NCBI GenBank assembly: GCA_019635435.1
Contig: JAHBZM010000001.1
Span: 1-64,000 of the forward strand
From: Ramlibacter sp.
GTDB lineage: Bacteria; Pseudomonadota; Gammaproteobacteria; Burkholderiales; Burkholderiaceae_C
Direction: 5' to 3'
Length of the DNA stretch: 64,000 bases
Under the pieces are notes generated by a model. It had not been told where the DNA came from and did not search any database. It was given only the letters and a program-made list of their open reading frames with translations. Shown one piece after another: positions 34,296-43,147 of this stretch (the stretch's first letter is position 1; every line of letters starts with the position of its first letter). Made by a program: the position numbers and the translations under genes.

Positions 34296-36401
34296 ATGAA
34301 GCTGAAATCCCGTTTTGCTACTCTTTCCATAGCGGTTTGTGTCGGCCTGGCGGGCACTCCAGGCCTGTTGCACGCCCAAAAGCCGGGCGAGCCGATCACC
34401 CTGAACTTTGCCAACGCCGAGATTGAAGCCGTGGCCCGCACCATGGCGGCCATCACCGGGCGCAGCATCGTGGTGGACCCGCGGGTCAAGGGCACGATGA
34501 ACCTGAACACCGAAAAGCCGGTGTCGGCATCGGCCGCCTACAACCAGTTCCTGGCCACCCTGCGCCTGTCCGGCTACACGGTGGTGGAGTCCGGCGGCCT
34601 GTACAAGGTGGTGCCCGAGGCCGACGCCAAGCTGCAGGGCGGCGCGGTGCAGACCGGCACCGTGACCAGTGGCGGCAGCCAGATCGTCACGCAGATCTTC
34701 CGGCTGAACTACGAGACGGCGAACAACCTGGTGCCCATCCTGCGGCCCCTGATCAGCCCCAACAACACCATCAACGTGAACCCCGGCAACAACTCGCTGG
34801 TGATCACCGACTACGCCGACAACCTGCAGCGCCTGGGCCGCATCATTGCGGCGCTGGACGTCTCCAACGCCACGGATGTGGAAATCCTGCCGCTCAAGCA
34901 CGCGCTGGCGTCCGACCTGGCGCCGCTGGTGGCACGGCTGATCGAGGCCGGCGGCACCACCGGCACGCCGGCCGCGGGCCAGGCCGACACCTCGTACAAG
35001 ACCACCGTGGTGGCCGAGCCGCGCAGCAACACGCTGGTGGTGCGCGCCGCCAACCCGGCCCGGCTGAACCTGGTGCGCTCGCTGGTCGAGCGGCTGGACC
35101 AGCCCACCTCGCAAAGCGCCGCGGGCAACATCTACGTGGTCTACCTCAAGAACGCCGATGCGGCCAAGCTCGCGGTGACGCTGCGCGCCGCGCTGTCGGC
35201 CAATGCCGGCAGCAGCGCGGGCGCGGGGGCGGTCACGGGGAGCTCATCGCCCATCACCCAGGTGGCCACGGCCAATTCAACGGCCAACGCCGCCACCTCG
35301 CCGATCCAGGCCTCGGCCCAGCCGTCCACCGGCGGGCAGATCCAGGCCGACCCGGCCACCAACTCGCTGATCATCACCGCGCCCGAGCCGCAGTACCGGC
35401 AATTGCGCGCCGTGATCGACCGGCTCGACCAGCGCCGCGCGCAGGTCTATGTGGAAAGCCTGATCGCCGAGGTCAATGCCGACAAGGCGGCCGAGTTCGG
35501 CATCCAGTGGCAGGGCGCGCTGGGCAAGAACGGCGACAAGAACATCGGCCTGCTGGGCACCAACTTCAGCATTGGCGGGCAGAACATCATCTCGCTGGCC
35601 ACCCAGGCGGCCAGCGGCACGGTGCTGCCGTCCACCGGCGGCAACTTCGGCATCGCGCGCAACACCAACGGTGTCTACGTGCTGGGCTTCCTGGCGCGCT
35701 TTCTGGAAGCCAACGGCGACGGCAACATCCTGTCCACGCCCAACCTGCTGACGCTGGACAACGAGGAGGCCAAGATCGTGATCGGCCAGAACGTGCCCTT
35801 CGTCACCGGCCAGTACACCAACAACAACTCCAGCAGCGGCTCGGTCAACCCGTTCCAGACGGTGGAGCGCAAGGACGTGGGCATCACGCTGCGCGTGAAG
35901 CCCCAGATCAGCGAGAACGGCACCGTCAAGCTGCAGATCTTCCAGGAAGTCTCCAGCGTGCAGGCCTCCAGCATCAACTCGGCCACCGGCCTGATCACCA
36001 ACAAGCGCTCGATCGAGTCCAACGTGCTGGTCGAGGACGGCTCCATCGTGGTGCTGGGCGGGCTCTTGCAAGACGAGTACTCGGGCAACCAGGAGAAGGT
36101 GCCAGGCCTGGGCGACGTGCCGCTGTTCGGCAACCTGTTCAAGAGCGAGGCGCGCAGCCGCAAGAAGACCAACCTCATGGTGTTCCTGCGGCCCGTGGTG
36201 GTGCGCGACTCGCAGCAAAGCGAAACGCTGTCGCTGGACCGCTACGACCTGATGCGCCTCAAGCAGGAAGCCGCCCAACCCGTGCCGAGCAAGGTGGTGC
36301 CCGTCAACGAGGCCCCCGTGCTGCCGCCGCTGCCGGTGAAGACACCGCCCGTGGTAGTCAACCCCCTGGTGGGCACGCCCGCACGACCGGTCGCCCCCTG
36401 A
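34296..36401 (+). CDS. gspD: Type II secretion secretin GspD
   Basis: 701 residues, the outer-membrane channel of the system. After a signal peptide (cleavage near HAQ/K) come the N0 domain ('ITLNFANAEIEAVARTMAAITGRSIVVDPRVKG'), N1-N3 domains with 'NPGNNSLVITDYADNLQRL', and the secretin core with 'VPGLGDVPLFGNLFKSEARSRKKTNLMVFLRPVVV'. A Ser/Ala/Thr-rich insert lies near 305-345. The hydrophobic part of the signal peptide is encoded by repeat copy 6. The ATG at 34296 was chosen over a TTG upstream. Confidence 0.96.
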   Translation: MKLKSRFATLSIAVCVGLAGTPGLLHAQKPGEPITLNFANAEIEAVARTMAAITGRSIVVDPRVKGTMNLNTEKPVSASAAYNQFLATLRLSGYTVVESGGLYKVVPEADAKLQGGAVQTGTVTSGGSQIVTQIFRLNYETANNLVPILRPLISPNNTINVNPGNNSLVITDYADNLQRLGRIIAALDVSNATDVEILPLKHALASDLAPLVARLIEAGGTTGTPAAGQADTSYKTTVVAEPRSNTLVVRAANPARLNLVRSLVERLDQPTSQSAAGNIYVVYLKNADAAKLAVTLRAALSANAGSSAGAGAVTGSSSPITQVATANSTANAATSPIQASAQPSTGGQIQADPATNSLIITAPEPQYRQLRAVIDRLDQRRAQVYVESLIAEVNADKAAEFGIQWQGALGKNGDKNIGLLGTNFSIGGQNIISLATQAASGTVLPSTGGNFGIARNTNGVYVLGFLARFLEANGDGNILSTPNLLTLDNEEAKIVIGQNVPFVTGQYTNNNSSSGSVNPFQTVERKDVGITLRVKPQISENGTVKLQIFQEVSSVQASSINSATGLITNKRSIESNVLVEDGSIVVLGGLLQDEYSGNQEKVPGLGDVPLFGNLFKSEARSRKKTNLMVFLRPVVVRDSQQSETLSLDRYDLMRLKQEAAQPVPSKVVPVNEAPVLPPLPVKTPPVVVNPLVGTPARPVAP
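34317..34371 (+). repeat. 55-bp dispersed palindromic element, copy 6
   Basis: GCTACTCTTTCCATAGC, TGTGTCGG, GGCACTCCAGGC, ends TGTTGC. It is read in sense and encodes the hydrophobic core of the GspD signal peptide (from about residue 8 to residue 26). Confidence 0.78.
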
Positions 36402-36404
36402 ACC

Positions 36405-37793
36405 ATGCGCTACCCGCTGCCCTACGCCTTTGCACGCACCAGCCAGCTGCTGCTGGAGGACGACGGCCAGGACCTCACGCTGTGGCACGCCGGCGAGCCG
36501 CCGCGCAGCGCCTGGAGCGAGGTCATGCGCAAGTACCCGGTGCGCGCCGTGCAGCAGCTGGAGGCCGGCGCGCTGGCCCAGCGCATCAGCGCCGCCTATG
36601 CCAAGGGCGAATCGAGCGCGGCCACCGTGGTCAGCGAGGTGCAGAACGACGCCGACCTGTCGCGCATGATGCAGGAGCTGCCCGCGGTGGAAGACCTGCT
36701 GGAGACCAGCGACGACGCGCCCATCATCCGCATGCTCAACGCCCTGCTCACGCAGGCCGCGCGCGACGGCGCCAGCGACATCCACATCGAGCCCTACGAG
36801 CGCACCTCGAGCGTGCGCTTCCGCGTGGATGGCACGCTGCGCGAGGTGGTGCAGCCCAACCGCGCACTGCACGCCGCGCTGATCTCGCGCCTGAAGATCA
36901 TGGCCGAGCTGGACATTTCCGAAAAGCGCCTGCCGCAGGACGGCCGCATCAGCCTGCGCATCGGCACCCGGGCGGTGGACGTGCGCGTGAGCACCCTGCC
37001 CAGCGCCCATGGCGAGCGCGCCGTGCTGCGCCTGCTGGACAAGAGCGAGAGCAAGCTGAGCCTGGAGTCCATCGGCATGCAGGGCGATGTGCTGGCGCGC
37101 TTCCTCAACCTGATCAACCAGCCGCACGGCATCATCCTCGTGACCGGGCCCACGGGCTCGGGCAAGACCACCACGCTGTACGCGGCGCTGCAGCGGCTGG
37201 ACGCCACGCAGAGCAACATCATGACGGTCGAGGACCCGATCGAGTACGAGCTGCACGGCATCGGCCAGACCCAGGTGCACGCCAAGATCGACCTGACCTT
37301 TGCCAAGGCGCTGCGCGCCATCCTGCGGCAGGACCCGGACGTGATCATGATCGGCGAAATCCGCGACTATGAAACCGCGCAGATCGCCATCCAGGCCTCG
37401 CTCACCGGCCACCTGGTGCTGGCCACGCTGCACACCAACGATGCGGCCAGCGCCGTGACCCGGCTGACCGACATGGGCGTGGAGCCGTTCCTGCTGAGTT
37501 CGTCACTGCTGGGCGTGCTGGCGCAGCGGCTGGTGCGCAAGCTGTGCGTGCATTGCCAGGGCGCGGGCTGCGATGTCTGCGGCCAGACCGGCTACCAGGG
37601 CCGCACCGGCGTCTTTGAAATGCTGCTGACCAACGACGCGATCCGCGCCCAGATCCACAGCCAGGCCTCCGAAGCCGACATCCGCGCCGCGGCGCTGCAG
37701 ACCGGCATGACGCTGATGCGCGAAGACGGCGAACGTCTGGTGCGCGAAGGCATTACCTCGCGGGAAGAACTGCTGCGCGTGACGCGCGAGTAG
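36405..37793 (+). CDS. gspE: Type II secretion ATPase GspE
   Basis: 462 residues, hexameric ATPase that powers pseudopilus assembly. It has Walker A GPTGSGKTTT near 248-257, the Asp box, Walker B 'DPDVIMIGEIRDYETAQIA', a His box ('HLVLATLHTNDA'), and a zinc site of four cysteines in 'CVHCQGAGCDVC' near 382-393. It is slightly shorter than many GspE proteins at the N-terminus. It closes the cluster, three bases after gspD. Confidence 0.95.
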   Translation: MRYPLPYAFARTSQLLLEDDGQDLTLWHAGEPPRSAWSEVMRKYPVRAVQQLEAGALAQRISAAYAKGESSAATVVSEVQNDADLSRMMQELPAVEDLLETSDDAPIIRMLNALLTQAARDGASDIHIEPYERTSSVRFRVDGTLREVVQPNRALHAALISRLKIMAELDISEKRLPQDGRISLRIGTRAVDVRVSTLPSAHGERAVLRLLDKSESKLSLESIGMQGDVLARFLNLINQPHGIILVTGPTGSGKTTTLYAALQRLDATQSNIMTVEDPIEYELHGIGQTQVHAKIDLTFAKALRAILRQDPDVIMIGEIRDYETAQIAIQASLTGHLVLATLHTNDAASAVTRLTDMGVEPFLLSSSLLGVLAQRLVRKLCVHCQGAGCDVCGQTGYQGRTGVFEMLLTNDAIRAQIHSQASEADIRAAALQTGMTLMREDGERLVREGITSREELLRVTRE

Positions 37794-37853
37794 CCCCCGC
37801 CGCGCCCGCGGGCGCACCCTGCCGCAGCCCGGCAGGCCTCACCGAAAGTCCCC

Positions 37854-39329
37854 ATGAATACGCTGCGCCAGGAATGGTTTTCCAACGTCCGCAATGACCT
37901 GCTCGCCGGCCTGGTGGTGGCGCTGGCCCTGATCCCCGAGGCCATTGCGTTTTCCATCATCGCGGGCGTGGACCCCAAGATCGGGCTCTATGCCTCGTTC
38001 TGCATCGCCACCGTGATCGCCTTCACCGGCGGGCGGCCCGGCATGATCTCGGCCGCCACCGGCGCCATGGCGCTGGTGATGGTGACCCTGGTCAAGGACC
38101 ATGGCCTGCAGTACCTGCTGGCCGCCACGCTGCTCACGGGGGTGTTGCAGATCGTGGCCGGTGCGCTGCGCCTGGGCGCGCTCATGCGCTTTGTGTCGCG
38201 CTCGGTGATCACCGGCTTTGTCAACGCGCTGGCCATCCTGATCTTCATGGCGCAGCTGCCCGAGCTGACGAATGTGGGCTGGCAGGTCTATGCCATGGTG
38301 GCGGCGGGCCTGGCCATCATTTACCTGTTTCCGTACATCACGCGCGCCGTGCCCTCGCCGCTGGTCACCATCGTGGTGCTGACCGCCGTGTCACTGGCGC
38401 TGGGGCTGGACGTGCGCACCGTGGGCGACATGGGCCAGCTGCCCGACAGCCTGCCCGTGTTCCTGCTGCCCGAGGTGCCATGGAACCTGCACACCCTGGG
38501 CATCATCTTTCCGTTCTCGGCCACGCTGGCCGTGGTGGGCCTGCTGGAGTCGATGATGACGGCCTCCATCGTGGACGAGCTGACCGACACGCCCAGCAAC
38601 AAGAACCGCGAGGCCGTGGGCCAGGGCGTGGCCAACATCGCCTCGGGCCTGCTGGGCGGCATGGCCGGCTGCGCCATGATCGGCCAGTCGGTCATCAACG
38701 TGAAGTCGGGCGGGCGTGGGCGGCTGTCCACCCTGGCCGCGGGCGTGTTGCTGCTGCTGATGGTGGTGTTTGCCGGCAACTGGGTGGCCCGCATCCCCAT
38801 GGCGGCGCTGGTGGCGGTGATGATCATGGTGTCCATCGGCACCTTCAACTGGGCCTCGATCCGCAACCTGCGCGACCACCCCAGGAGCTCCAGCGTGGTG
38901 ATGCTGGCCACGGTGGCCGTGGTGGTGGCCACGCATGACCTGGCGCGCGGCGTGCTGGTGGGCGTGCTGCTCTCGGGCTTTTTCTTTGCACACAAGGTGG
39001 GCATGGTGCTGCACGTGGGCGCGCGCTCCGAAGACGAGGGGCGGGTGCGCTCCTACCTGGTCATCGGACAGGTGTTCTTTGCCTCGGCCGAGCGCTTTGT
39101 GGCCTCGTTCGATTTCAAGGAAGTGATCGAGAAGGTGCGCATTGACGTGAGCCGCGCGCATTTCTGGGACATCACGGCCGTGAGCGCGCTGGACAAGGTG
39201 GTCGTCAAGTTCCGCCGCGAGGGCACCGATGTGGAGGTGATCGGCCTGAACCAGGCCAGCGCCACCATGGTGGACCGCTTTGCCGTGCACGACAAACCCG
39301 AGGCCGTCGAACAGCTGATGGGCCACTGA
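37854..39329 (+). CDS. SulP-family anion transporter with STAS domain
   Basis: 491 residues. About ten to twelve membrane segments cover residues 15-385, including the SulP signature region 'DLLAGLVVALALIPEAIAFSIIAGVDPKIGLYAS'. A C-terminal STAS domain (about 400-485) carries 'DVSRAHFWDITAVSALDKVVVKFR'. SulP proteins move sulfate, bicarbonate or other anions; the substrate cannot be assigned. The universal stress protein gene follows after 13 bases and may be co-transcribed. Confidence 0.9.
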   Translation: MNTLRQEWFSNVRNDLLAGLVVALALIPEAIAFSIIAGVDPKIGLYASFCIATVIAFTGGRPGMISAATGAMALVMVTLVKDHGLQYLLAATLLTGVLQIVAGALRLGALMRFVSRSVITGFVNALAILIFMAQLPELTNVGWQVYAMVAAGLAIIYLFPYITRAVPSPLVTIVVLTAVSLALGLDVRTVGDMGQLPDSLPVFLLPEVPWNLHTLGIIFPFSATLAVVGLLESMMTASIVDELTDTPSNKNREAVGQGVANIASGLLGGMAGCAMIGQSVINVKSGGRGRLSTLAAGVLLLLMVVFAGNWVARIPMAALVAVMIMVSIGTFNWASIRNLRDHPRSSSVVMLATVAVVVATHDLARGVLVGVLLSGFFFAHKVGMVLHVGARSEDEGRVRSYLVIGQVFFASAERFVASFDFKEVIEKVRIDVSRAHFWDITAVSALDKVVVKFRREGTDVEVIGLNQASATMVDRFAVHDKPEAVEQLMGH

Positions 39330-39342
39330 GGGAGCACCAACC

Positions 39343-40215
39343 ATGACCACCGACAAGAAAGTGCTGGCCTGCGTGGCCCCCGGCCCGCTGGCGGACTGCG
39401 TGACGGATGCGGCCGCCTGGGTCGCCACCCGCCTGGCCGCGCCGCTGGAACTGCTGCACGTGCTGGAGCGCCACCCCGAAGTGGCCACCGGCGACGATCA
39501 CAGCGGCGCCATCGGCGTTGATGCGCAACAGGCGCTGCTGGCCCAGCTCAGCGACAAGGATGCGCAACAGTCACGCACGGCCCGCGAGCAGGGCCGCCTG
39601 TTCCTGAACCGCCTGCGCGAAAGGGCCCAGGCCGCCGGAGTGGAGGCGCCCGACGTGCGGCAACGCCACGGCACGCTCGGCGCCACCTTGCTCGAGCTGG
39701 AAGGCGCGGCGCAGCTGATCGTGCTGGGCCGCGTGGGCCAGCACGGCACGCCGGGCGGTGCACCCGGGCAGCCGCCGGGACACCACGGCGACTTTGCGCT
39801 GAAGGCGCTGAAAGCCCCTGTGCTCTGGGCCACTGACGACTTCCGAGCGCCGACGCGCGTGCTGCTGGCGCTGGACGACGGGCAGATGGCCCCCAAGCTG
39901 GTGGCGCAGGTGGCGGCAAGCCCCCTGTTCAAGGGCCTTCAGATCCATCTGCTGATGACGGGGCCCGCCCGGCCCGACGCGCCGCGCGAACTGGCCTCGG
40001 CCCAGGCCAGCCTGGTGGCAGCCGGGCTGGAACTGTCCGCCGCGCTGGTGCCCGGCGATGCGGCCGCCACCGTGGCCCAGGCGCTGAAGACCCACCACGC
40101 CGACCTGCTGGTGCTGGGCGCCCACGCGCGCCCGCCCTGGCGGCGCCTGCTGCAGCGCGACCCCACGCGGGCGCTGCTGCGCGCGGCCTGCGTGAGCACA
40201 CTGCTGCTGCGCTGA
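39343..40215 (+). CDS. Tandem universal stress protein
   Basis: 290 residues with two UspA-like domains: one about 1-150 ('KVLACVAPGPLADCVTDAAAWVATRLAAPLELLHVLE', 'QLIVLGRVGQHG') and one about 160-290 ('RVLLALDDGQMAPKLVAQVAASPLF', 'HHADLLVLGAHARPPWRRLL', 'RAACVSTLLLR'). The second retains a partial G-x9-G-[ST]-like nucleotide region. Likely a cytoplasmic stress or survival protein. It is linked to the SulP gene by position only. Confidence 0.85.
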   Translation: MTTDKKVLACVAPGPLADCVTDAAAWVATRLAAPLELLHVLERHPEVATGDDHSGAIGVDAQQALLAQLSDKDAQQSRTAREQGRLFLNRLRERAQAAGVEAPDVRQRHGTLGATLLELEGAAQLIVLGRVGQHGTPGGAPGQPPGHHGDFALKALKAPVLWATDDFRAPTRVLLALDDGQMAPKLVAQVAASPLFKGLQIHLLMTGPARPDAPRELASAQASLVAAGLELSAALVPGDAAATVAQALKTHHADLLVLGAHARPPWRRLLQRDPTRALLRAACVSTLLLR

Positions 40216-40220
40216 CGCGC

Positions 40221-40385
40221 TCAGACCCGTTCAGGTGCGCCGGGTTGACCCGGCAGCTTCACCGGGACCACGGGCCCGCGTTCCTTCTCCACCGGCGGCG
40301 GTGTGGGTTGCGGGTCGTTGGGCTGCGGCGGCGTTGTCAGCGGCGGCACCGGCTGCGGTGGTGGCAGGTTGGGGTCGGTCGCCAT
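40221..40385 (-). CDS. Small proline-rich protein, 54 aa
   Basis: MATDPNLPPPQPVPPLTTPP opens a 54-residue, very proline-rich peptide (about one third Pro) ending GAPERV. It has no signal peptide or membrane segment and no recognised family. It starts three bases after the stop codon of the 82-residue gene upstream, so it is probably translated by coupling. The function is unknown. Confidence 0.55.
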   Translation of the reverse strand: MATDPNLPPPQPVPPLTTPPQPNDPQPTPPPVEKERGPVVPVKLPGQPGAPERV

Positions 40386-40388
40386 GCG

Positions 40389-40637
40389 TCAGGGCTTGCG
40401 GGTGTTGGGGCCATCGGCGATGCCCGGGCCCGAATCCACCACCGGATCGGCGTCTTCGTCCTCGAGGTCGGCGGCCATGACCTGCGCTTCGGTGGGCAGC
40501 GGGGGGCGTGCCCGTGTTTCCGCCGGGTCCGGCGCCTTGGGATGAGCGTGGTCACCATCGTCGCCAGGCCGGGGGAACGGTTTTTCAGAGGGCTTGTGCA
40601 AGATTTCCTTGCCGTGGGGTGAGGTGTCAATGGGCAT
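40389..40637 (-). CDS. Small acidic hypothetical protein, 82 aa
   Basis: 82 residues, hydrophilic, rich in Pro, Asp and Glu, with an acidic centre 'QVMAADLEDEDADPVVDSG'. AAGGAG seven bases before the ATG is an ideal ribosome site and supports a real gene. It is probably disordered. No family is recognised. With the 54-residue gene it forms a tiny leftward operon between the stress protein and cyclase genes. Confidence 0.65.
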   Translation of the reverse strand: MPIDTSPHGKEILHKPSEKPFPRPGDDGDHAHPKAPDPAETRARPPLPTEAQVMAADLEDEDADPVVDSGPGIADGPNTRKP

Positions 40638-40742
40638 GATGGAACTCCTTCATGCCCCATGCTGCGCCGATGCAGGCGCCATGGCGTTCGGCCAAGGCCC
40701 CGCATGGGCGTCAGTCTGTACTGACAAGCCGCGGGATGATTC

Positions 40743-42842
40743 CTAGTCGGGCGCGCCGGGGTTGGCCGCCTGGTGGCAGCGCAGCACCATCACGCGGGCC
40801 AGCCGGTCCTCGGGGTAGGCCTCGACGATGGCGCGGAACTGGTCCTCGGCGGCGCGCCATTCGCCACGTTCAAACGCGTCGTAGGCCTGGTCGGTCAGCA
40901 GGCACAGGCGCTGCACGCCGGCCGGCGCCTCCAGCTCGGGGTCGCCGCCGCGGATGCCCAGCAACTCATAGACCTGCATGTCCTGGCGCCGCCCCTTGAC
41001 CGTGACCACGCCAATGCGGCGCAGCCACAGCCGCTCGCCTGCCTCGCGGAACACCGCGTGGCTGACGCAGATGCCGGTGCCGAACTCCTTGTTGACGCCC
41101 TCGAGCCGCGCTGCGAGGTTGACGCCGTCGCCCATCACCGTGTAGCTCATGCGCTCGCTCGAGCCCATGTTGCCCACCAGCACCGCGTCGCTGTGGATGC
41201 CGATGCGCACATGCAGCGGGTTCAGGCCCTGCGCCTCCCACTGGGTGTTGAGCTCGGCCATGCGGCGCTGGGCGCGCAGCGCGGCCACGCAGGCGAGGTA
41301 GGCATGGTCCTCCAGCAGCGCGGGCGCGCCCCAGAAGGCCATGACACCGTCACCGATGAACTTGTCGATGGTGCCTTGCTCGGTGTTGACCGCGCGCGTG
41401 ACCGCCTCAAAGTAGGCCGACACGCGCTCCAGCAGCTGCTGCGCGGGTGTGGCCTCGGCCCAGGTCGAGAACGACTCCAGGTCGGTGAACATGATGGTGA
41501 GAAAGCGGCTGCGCCCGCCCAGCTCGATCCGGTGGCCCGAGTCGATCAGCTGGCGCACCAGCCCGCGCGGCACAAAGGCCGAGAACGCCGCAATGGCGCC
41601 CTGCAGCGTGTTGACCGCATCGGCCAGCGAGCTGATCTCCTTGATGGGCGAGCGCACCGGCTGGGTGTGCGGCGGCTGGAAGTTCTGCACCTCCACCACC
41701 TGGTCGGCCAGCAGCTCCAGCGGCCGCGCGATGCGCCGCGACAGCAGGTAGATGGCCAGCACCTGCAGCGCGATGGCGATCAGGCCATACAGCAGCAGCT
41801 TGCGGTTGTTGGCCTTCCACTCGCCCACGAAGTCATCGAGCGGCGCCACGATCACCACCTGCCAGGCCTTGCCAAACTCTCGCGGAAACGGCGAGAACAT
41901 GGCCACATATTCCTCGCCGCCCTGCGAGAAGGTGAACTGGTCGCGCTGCTTGCTGATGCGCATGGCCACGGCCAGCGCGGGCCGCGGGTCGGCCAGCTCG
42001 TTCAGCCGCACGCGCGTGAGCGTGGCGCCGTCGCGCTTGAGCGCCTGCTGCGTGTCGGGGTGGGCCACCACCAGGCCCTCGTTGTCCACCACCAGGGAGA
42101 TGGAATGGGGGCTCGCAGGCCGCGTCTTGAGGTACTGCGAGAGGCTGTCGAGCAGGATGTCGATCGCCACCACGCCCACCAGCGTGTCGCCCGTGTAGAA
42201 CGGCATGGCCACCGTGACGCCCGGCAGGCCCGTGGTGGCGTAGATGTAGGGGTTGGAGATGACCAGGCCCTTGTGCTCCACCGCGTCGCGGAACCAGGGC
42301 CGCGCGCGCGGGTCGTACACCGCGGCGGCGCCCGCCTCGCCCAGCACCGAGCGGGTGTCATTGAGAAAGGTGTAGCGGTCTTGCGGCGTGCCGCTGGCGC
42401 GGCGGTCAATCCAGCGTGTGGCCAGGCGCGTGCCGGCCGGGGGCGCCTCGTTGAACACCTTGAACTGCCCGGGCACGCGCAGTGCCATGCGGTAGGAGCC
42501 ATCGGCAAAGCCCACATAGACGCTGGAGATGTTGGGGCTCTGCGCCACCATCTCGAGCATGGACGGCAGGGCCTGCGCGTCGCGGTAAAAGCCCGGCTGC
42601 GCCGCGCCCACGCGCGCCGCCACGCGCACCAGCGAGGCCATGGGGTTGAGCAGCGCCTCGGTCTGGCTGATGGTCTCGAGCCGGGCCCGCTCCACCGCGC
42701 GCTGCGCCGTGTCGCGCGCCATGCGGTCGTTGGACACATAACCCACCCACAGCGACGCCGCGAACACCGGCACCACCATGACGATGAACAACATCACAAT
42801 GCTCGGCCGCAGCCGCCACGCGCCGATCCTCGACCCCGTCAT
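40743..42842 (-). CDS. Adenylate cyclase with periplasmic dCache sensor
   Basis: 699 residues. A first membrane helix (about 13-35) is followed by a large periplasmic double-Cache sensor with 'YDPRARPWFRDAVEHKGLVISNPYIYATTGLPGVTVAMPF', a second helix near 345-365, a HAMP-like linker, and a class III cyclase domain (about 440-625). Metal aspartates are D454 ('IMFTDLESFS') and D498 ('IDKFIGDGVMAF'). K494 and the later 'MGDGVNLAARLE' fit ATP rather than GTP. The C-terminus resembles one TPR. The ATG at 42842 follows GAGGGG. It probably makes cAMP in response to an external ligand. Confidence 0.9.
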   Translation of the reverse strand: MTGSRIGAWRLRPSIVMLFIVMVVPVFAASLWVGYVSNDRMARDTAQRAVERARLETISQTEALLNPMASLVRVAARVGAAQPGFYRDAQALPSMLEMVAQSPNISSVYVGFADGSYRMALRVPGQFKVFNEAPPAGTRLATRWIDRRASGTPQDRYTFLNDTRSVLGEAGAAAVYDPRARPWFRDAVEHKGLVISNPYIYATTGLPGVTVAMPFYTGDTLVGVVAIDILLDSLSQYLKTRPASPHSISLVVDNEGLVVAHPDTQQALKRDGATLTRVRLNELADPRPALAVAMRISKQRDQFTFSQGGEEYVAMFSPFPREFGKAWQVVIVAPLDDFVGEWKANNRKLLLYGLIAIALQVLAIYLLSRRIARPLELLADQVVEVQNFQPPHTQPVRSPIKEISSLADAVNTLQGAIAAFSAFVPRGLVRQLIDSGHRIELGGRSRFLTIMFTDLESFSTWAEATPAQQLLERVSAYFEAVTRAVNTEQGTIDKFIGDGVMAFWGAPALLEDHAYLACVAALRAQRRMAELNTQWEAQGLNPLHVRIGIHSDAVLVGNMGSSERMSYTVMGDGVNLAARLEGVNKEFGTGICVSHAVFREAGERLWLRRIGVVTVKGRRQDMQVYELLGIRGGDPELEAPAGVQRLCLLTDQAYDAFERGEWRAAEDQFRAIVEAYPEDRLARVMVLRCHQAANPGAPD

Positions 42843-42915
42843 GGATGACCCCTCGTTGTTGTGCAAACCTGCTTTGGGGGGAATGATAGACCGGGCGGCC
42901 GGGAGGGGACGGTTT

Positions 42916-42970
42916 GCTATTTATTTCATAGCTGAGAGTGGCCGACTGGTTTGGACTACAGGCCCTTTTG
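42916..42970 (+). repeat. 55-bp dispersed palindromic element, copy 7
   Basis: GCTATTTATTTCATAGC (a perfect 5-bp stem), AGTGGCCG, TGGACTACAGGC, ends TTTTG. This is the only wholly intergenic copy; it lies between the cyclase start and the tRNA-Phe terminator. Confidence 0.88.
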
Positions 42971-43011
42971 GCTTGAAAGTCCATGTCTGGCATGAAACGG
43001 GGACGGCCCGT

Positions 43012-43048
43012 GAAAAAGCCCCTGGTCCATTACAGATCAGGGGCTTTC
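43012..43048 (-). terminator. tRNA-Phe terminator
   Basis: Read leftward: AAAGCCCCTG - 13 bases - CAGGGGCTTTTT. A 10-bp stem with a T tract, six bases after the tRNA 3' end. Confidence 0.92.
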
Positions 43049-43053
43049 AATTC

Positions 43054-43129
43054 TGGTGGCCTGGGGCGGAATCGAACCACCGACACGCGGATTTTCAATC
43101 CGCTGCTCTACCAACTGAGCTACCGGGCC
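43054..43129 (-). tRNA. tRNA-Phe (GAA)
   Basis: 76 bases with encoded CCA. Anticodon stem GCGGA / TCCGC encloses loop TTGAAAA, anticodon GAA. D arm GCTCAGTTGGTAGAGC and T arm GGTGG-TTCGATT-CCGCC are normal. The acceptor GGCCCGG pairs with CCAGGCC except for a C5-A68 mismatch, which is unusual. Confidence 0.95.
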
Positions 43130-43147
43130 AGAGCCAGCGATTATACA

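Noticed and set aside
35507..37372. 621-codon plus-strand frame overlapping gspD and gspE
   Set aside because: Same-strand out-of-frame shadow, Arg/Gln/Ala-rich, crossing two verified gsp genes.
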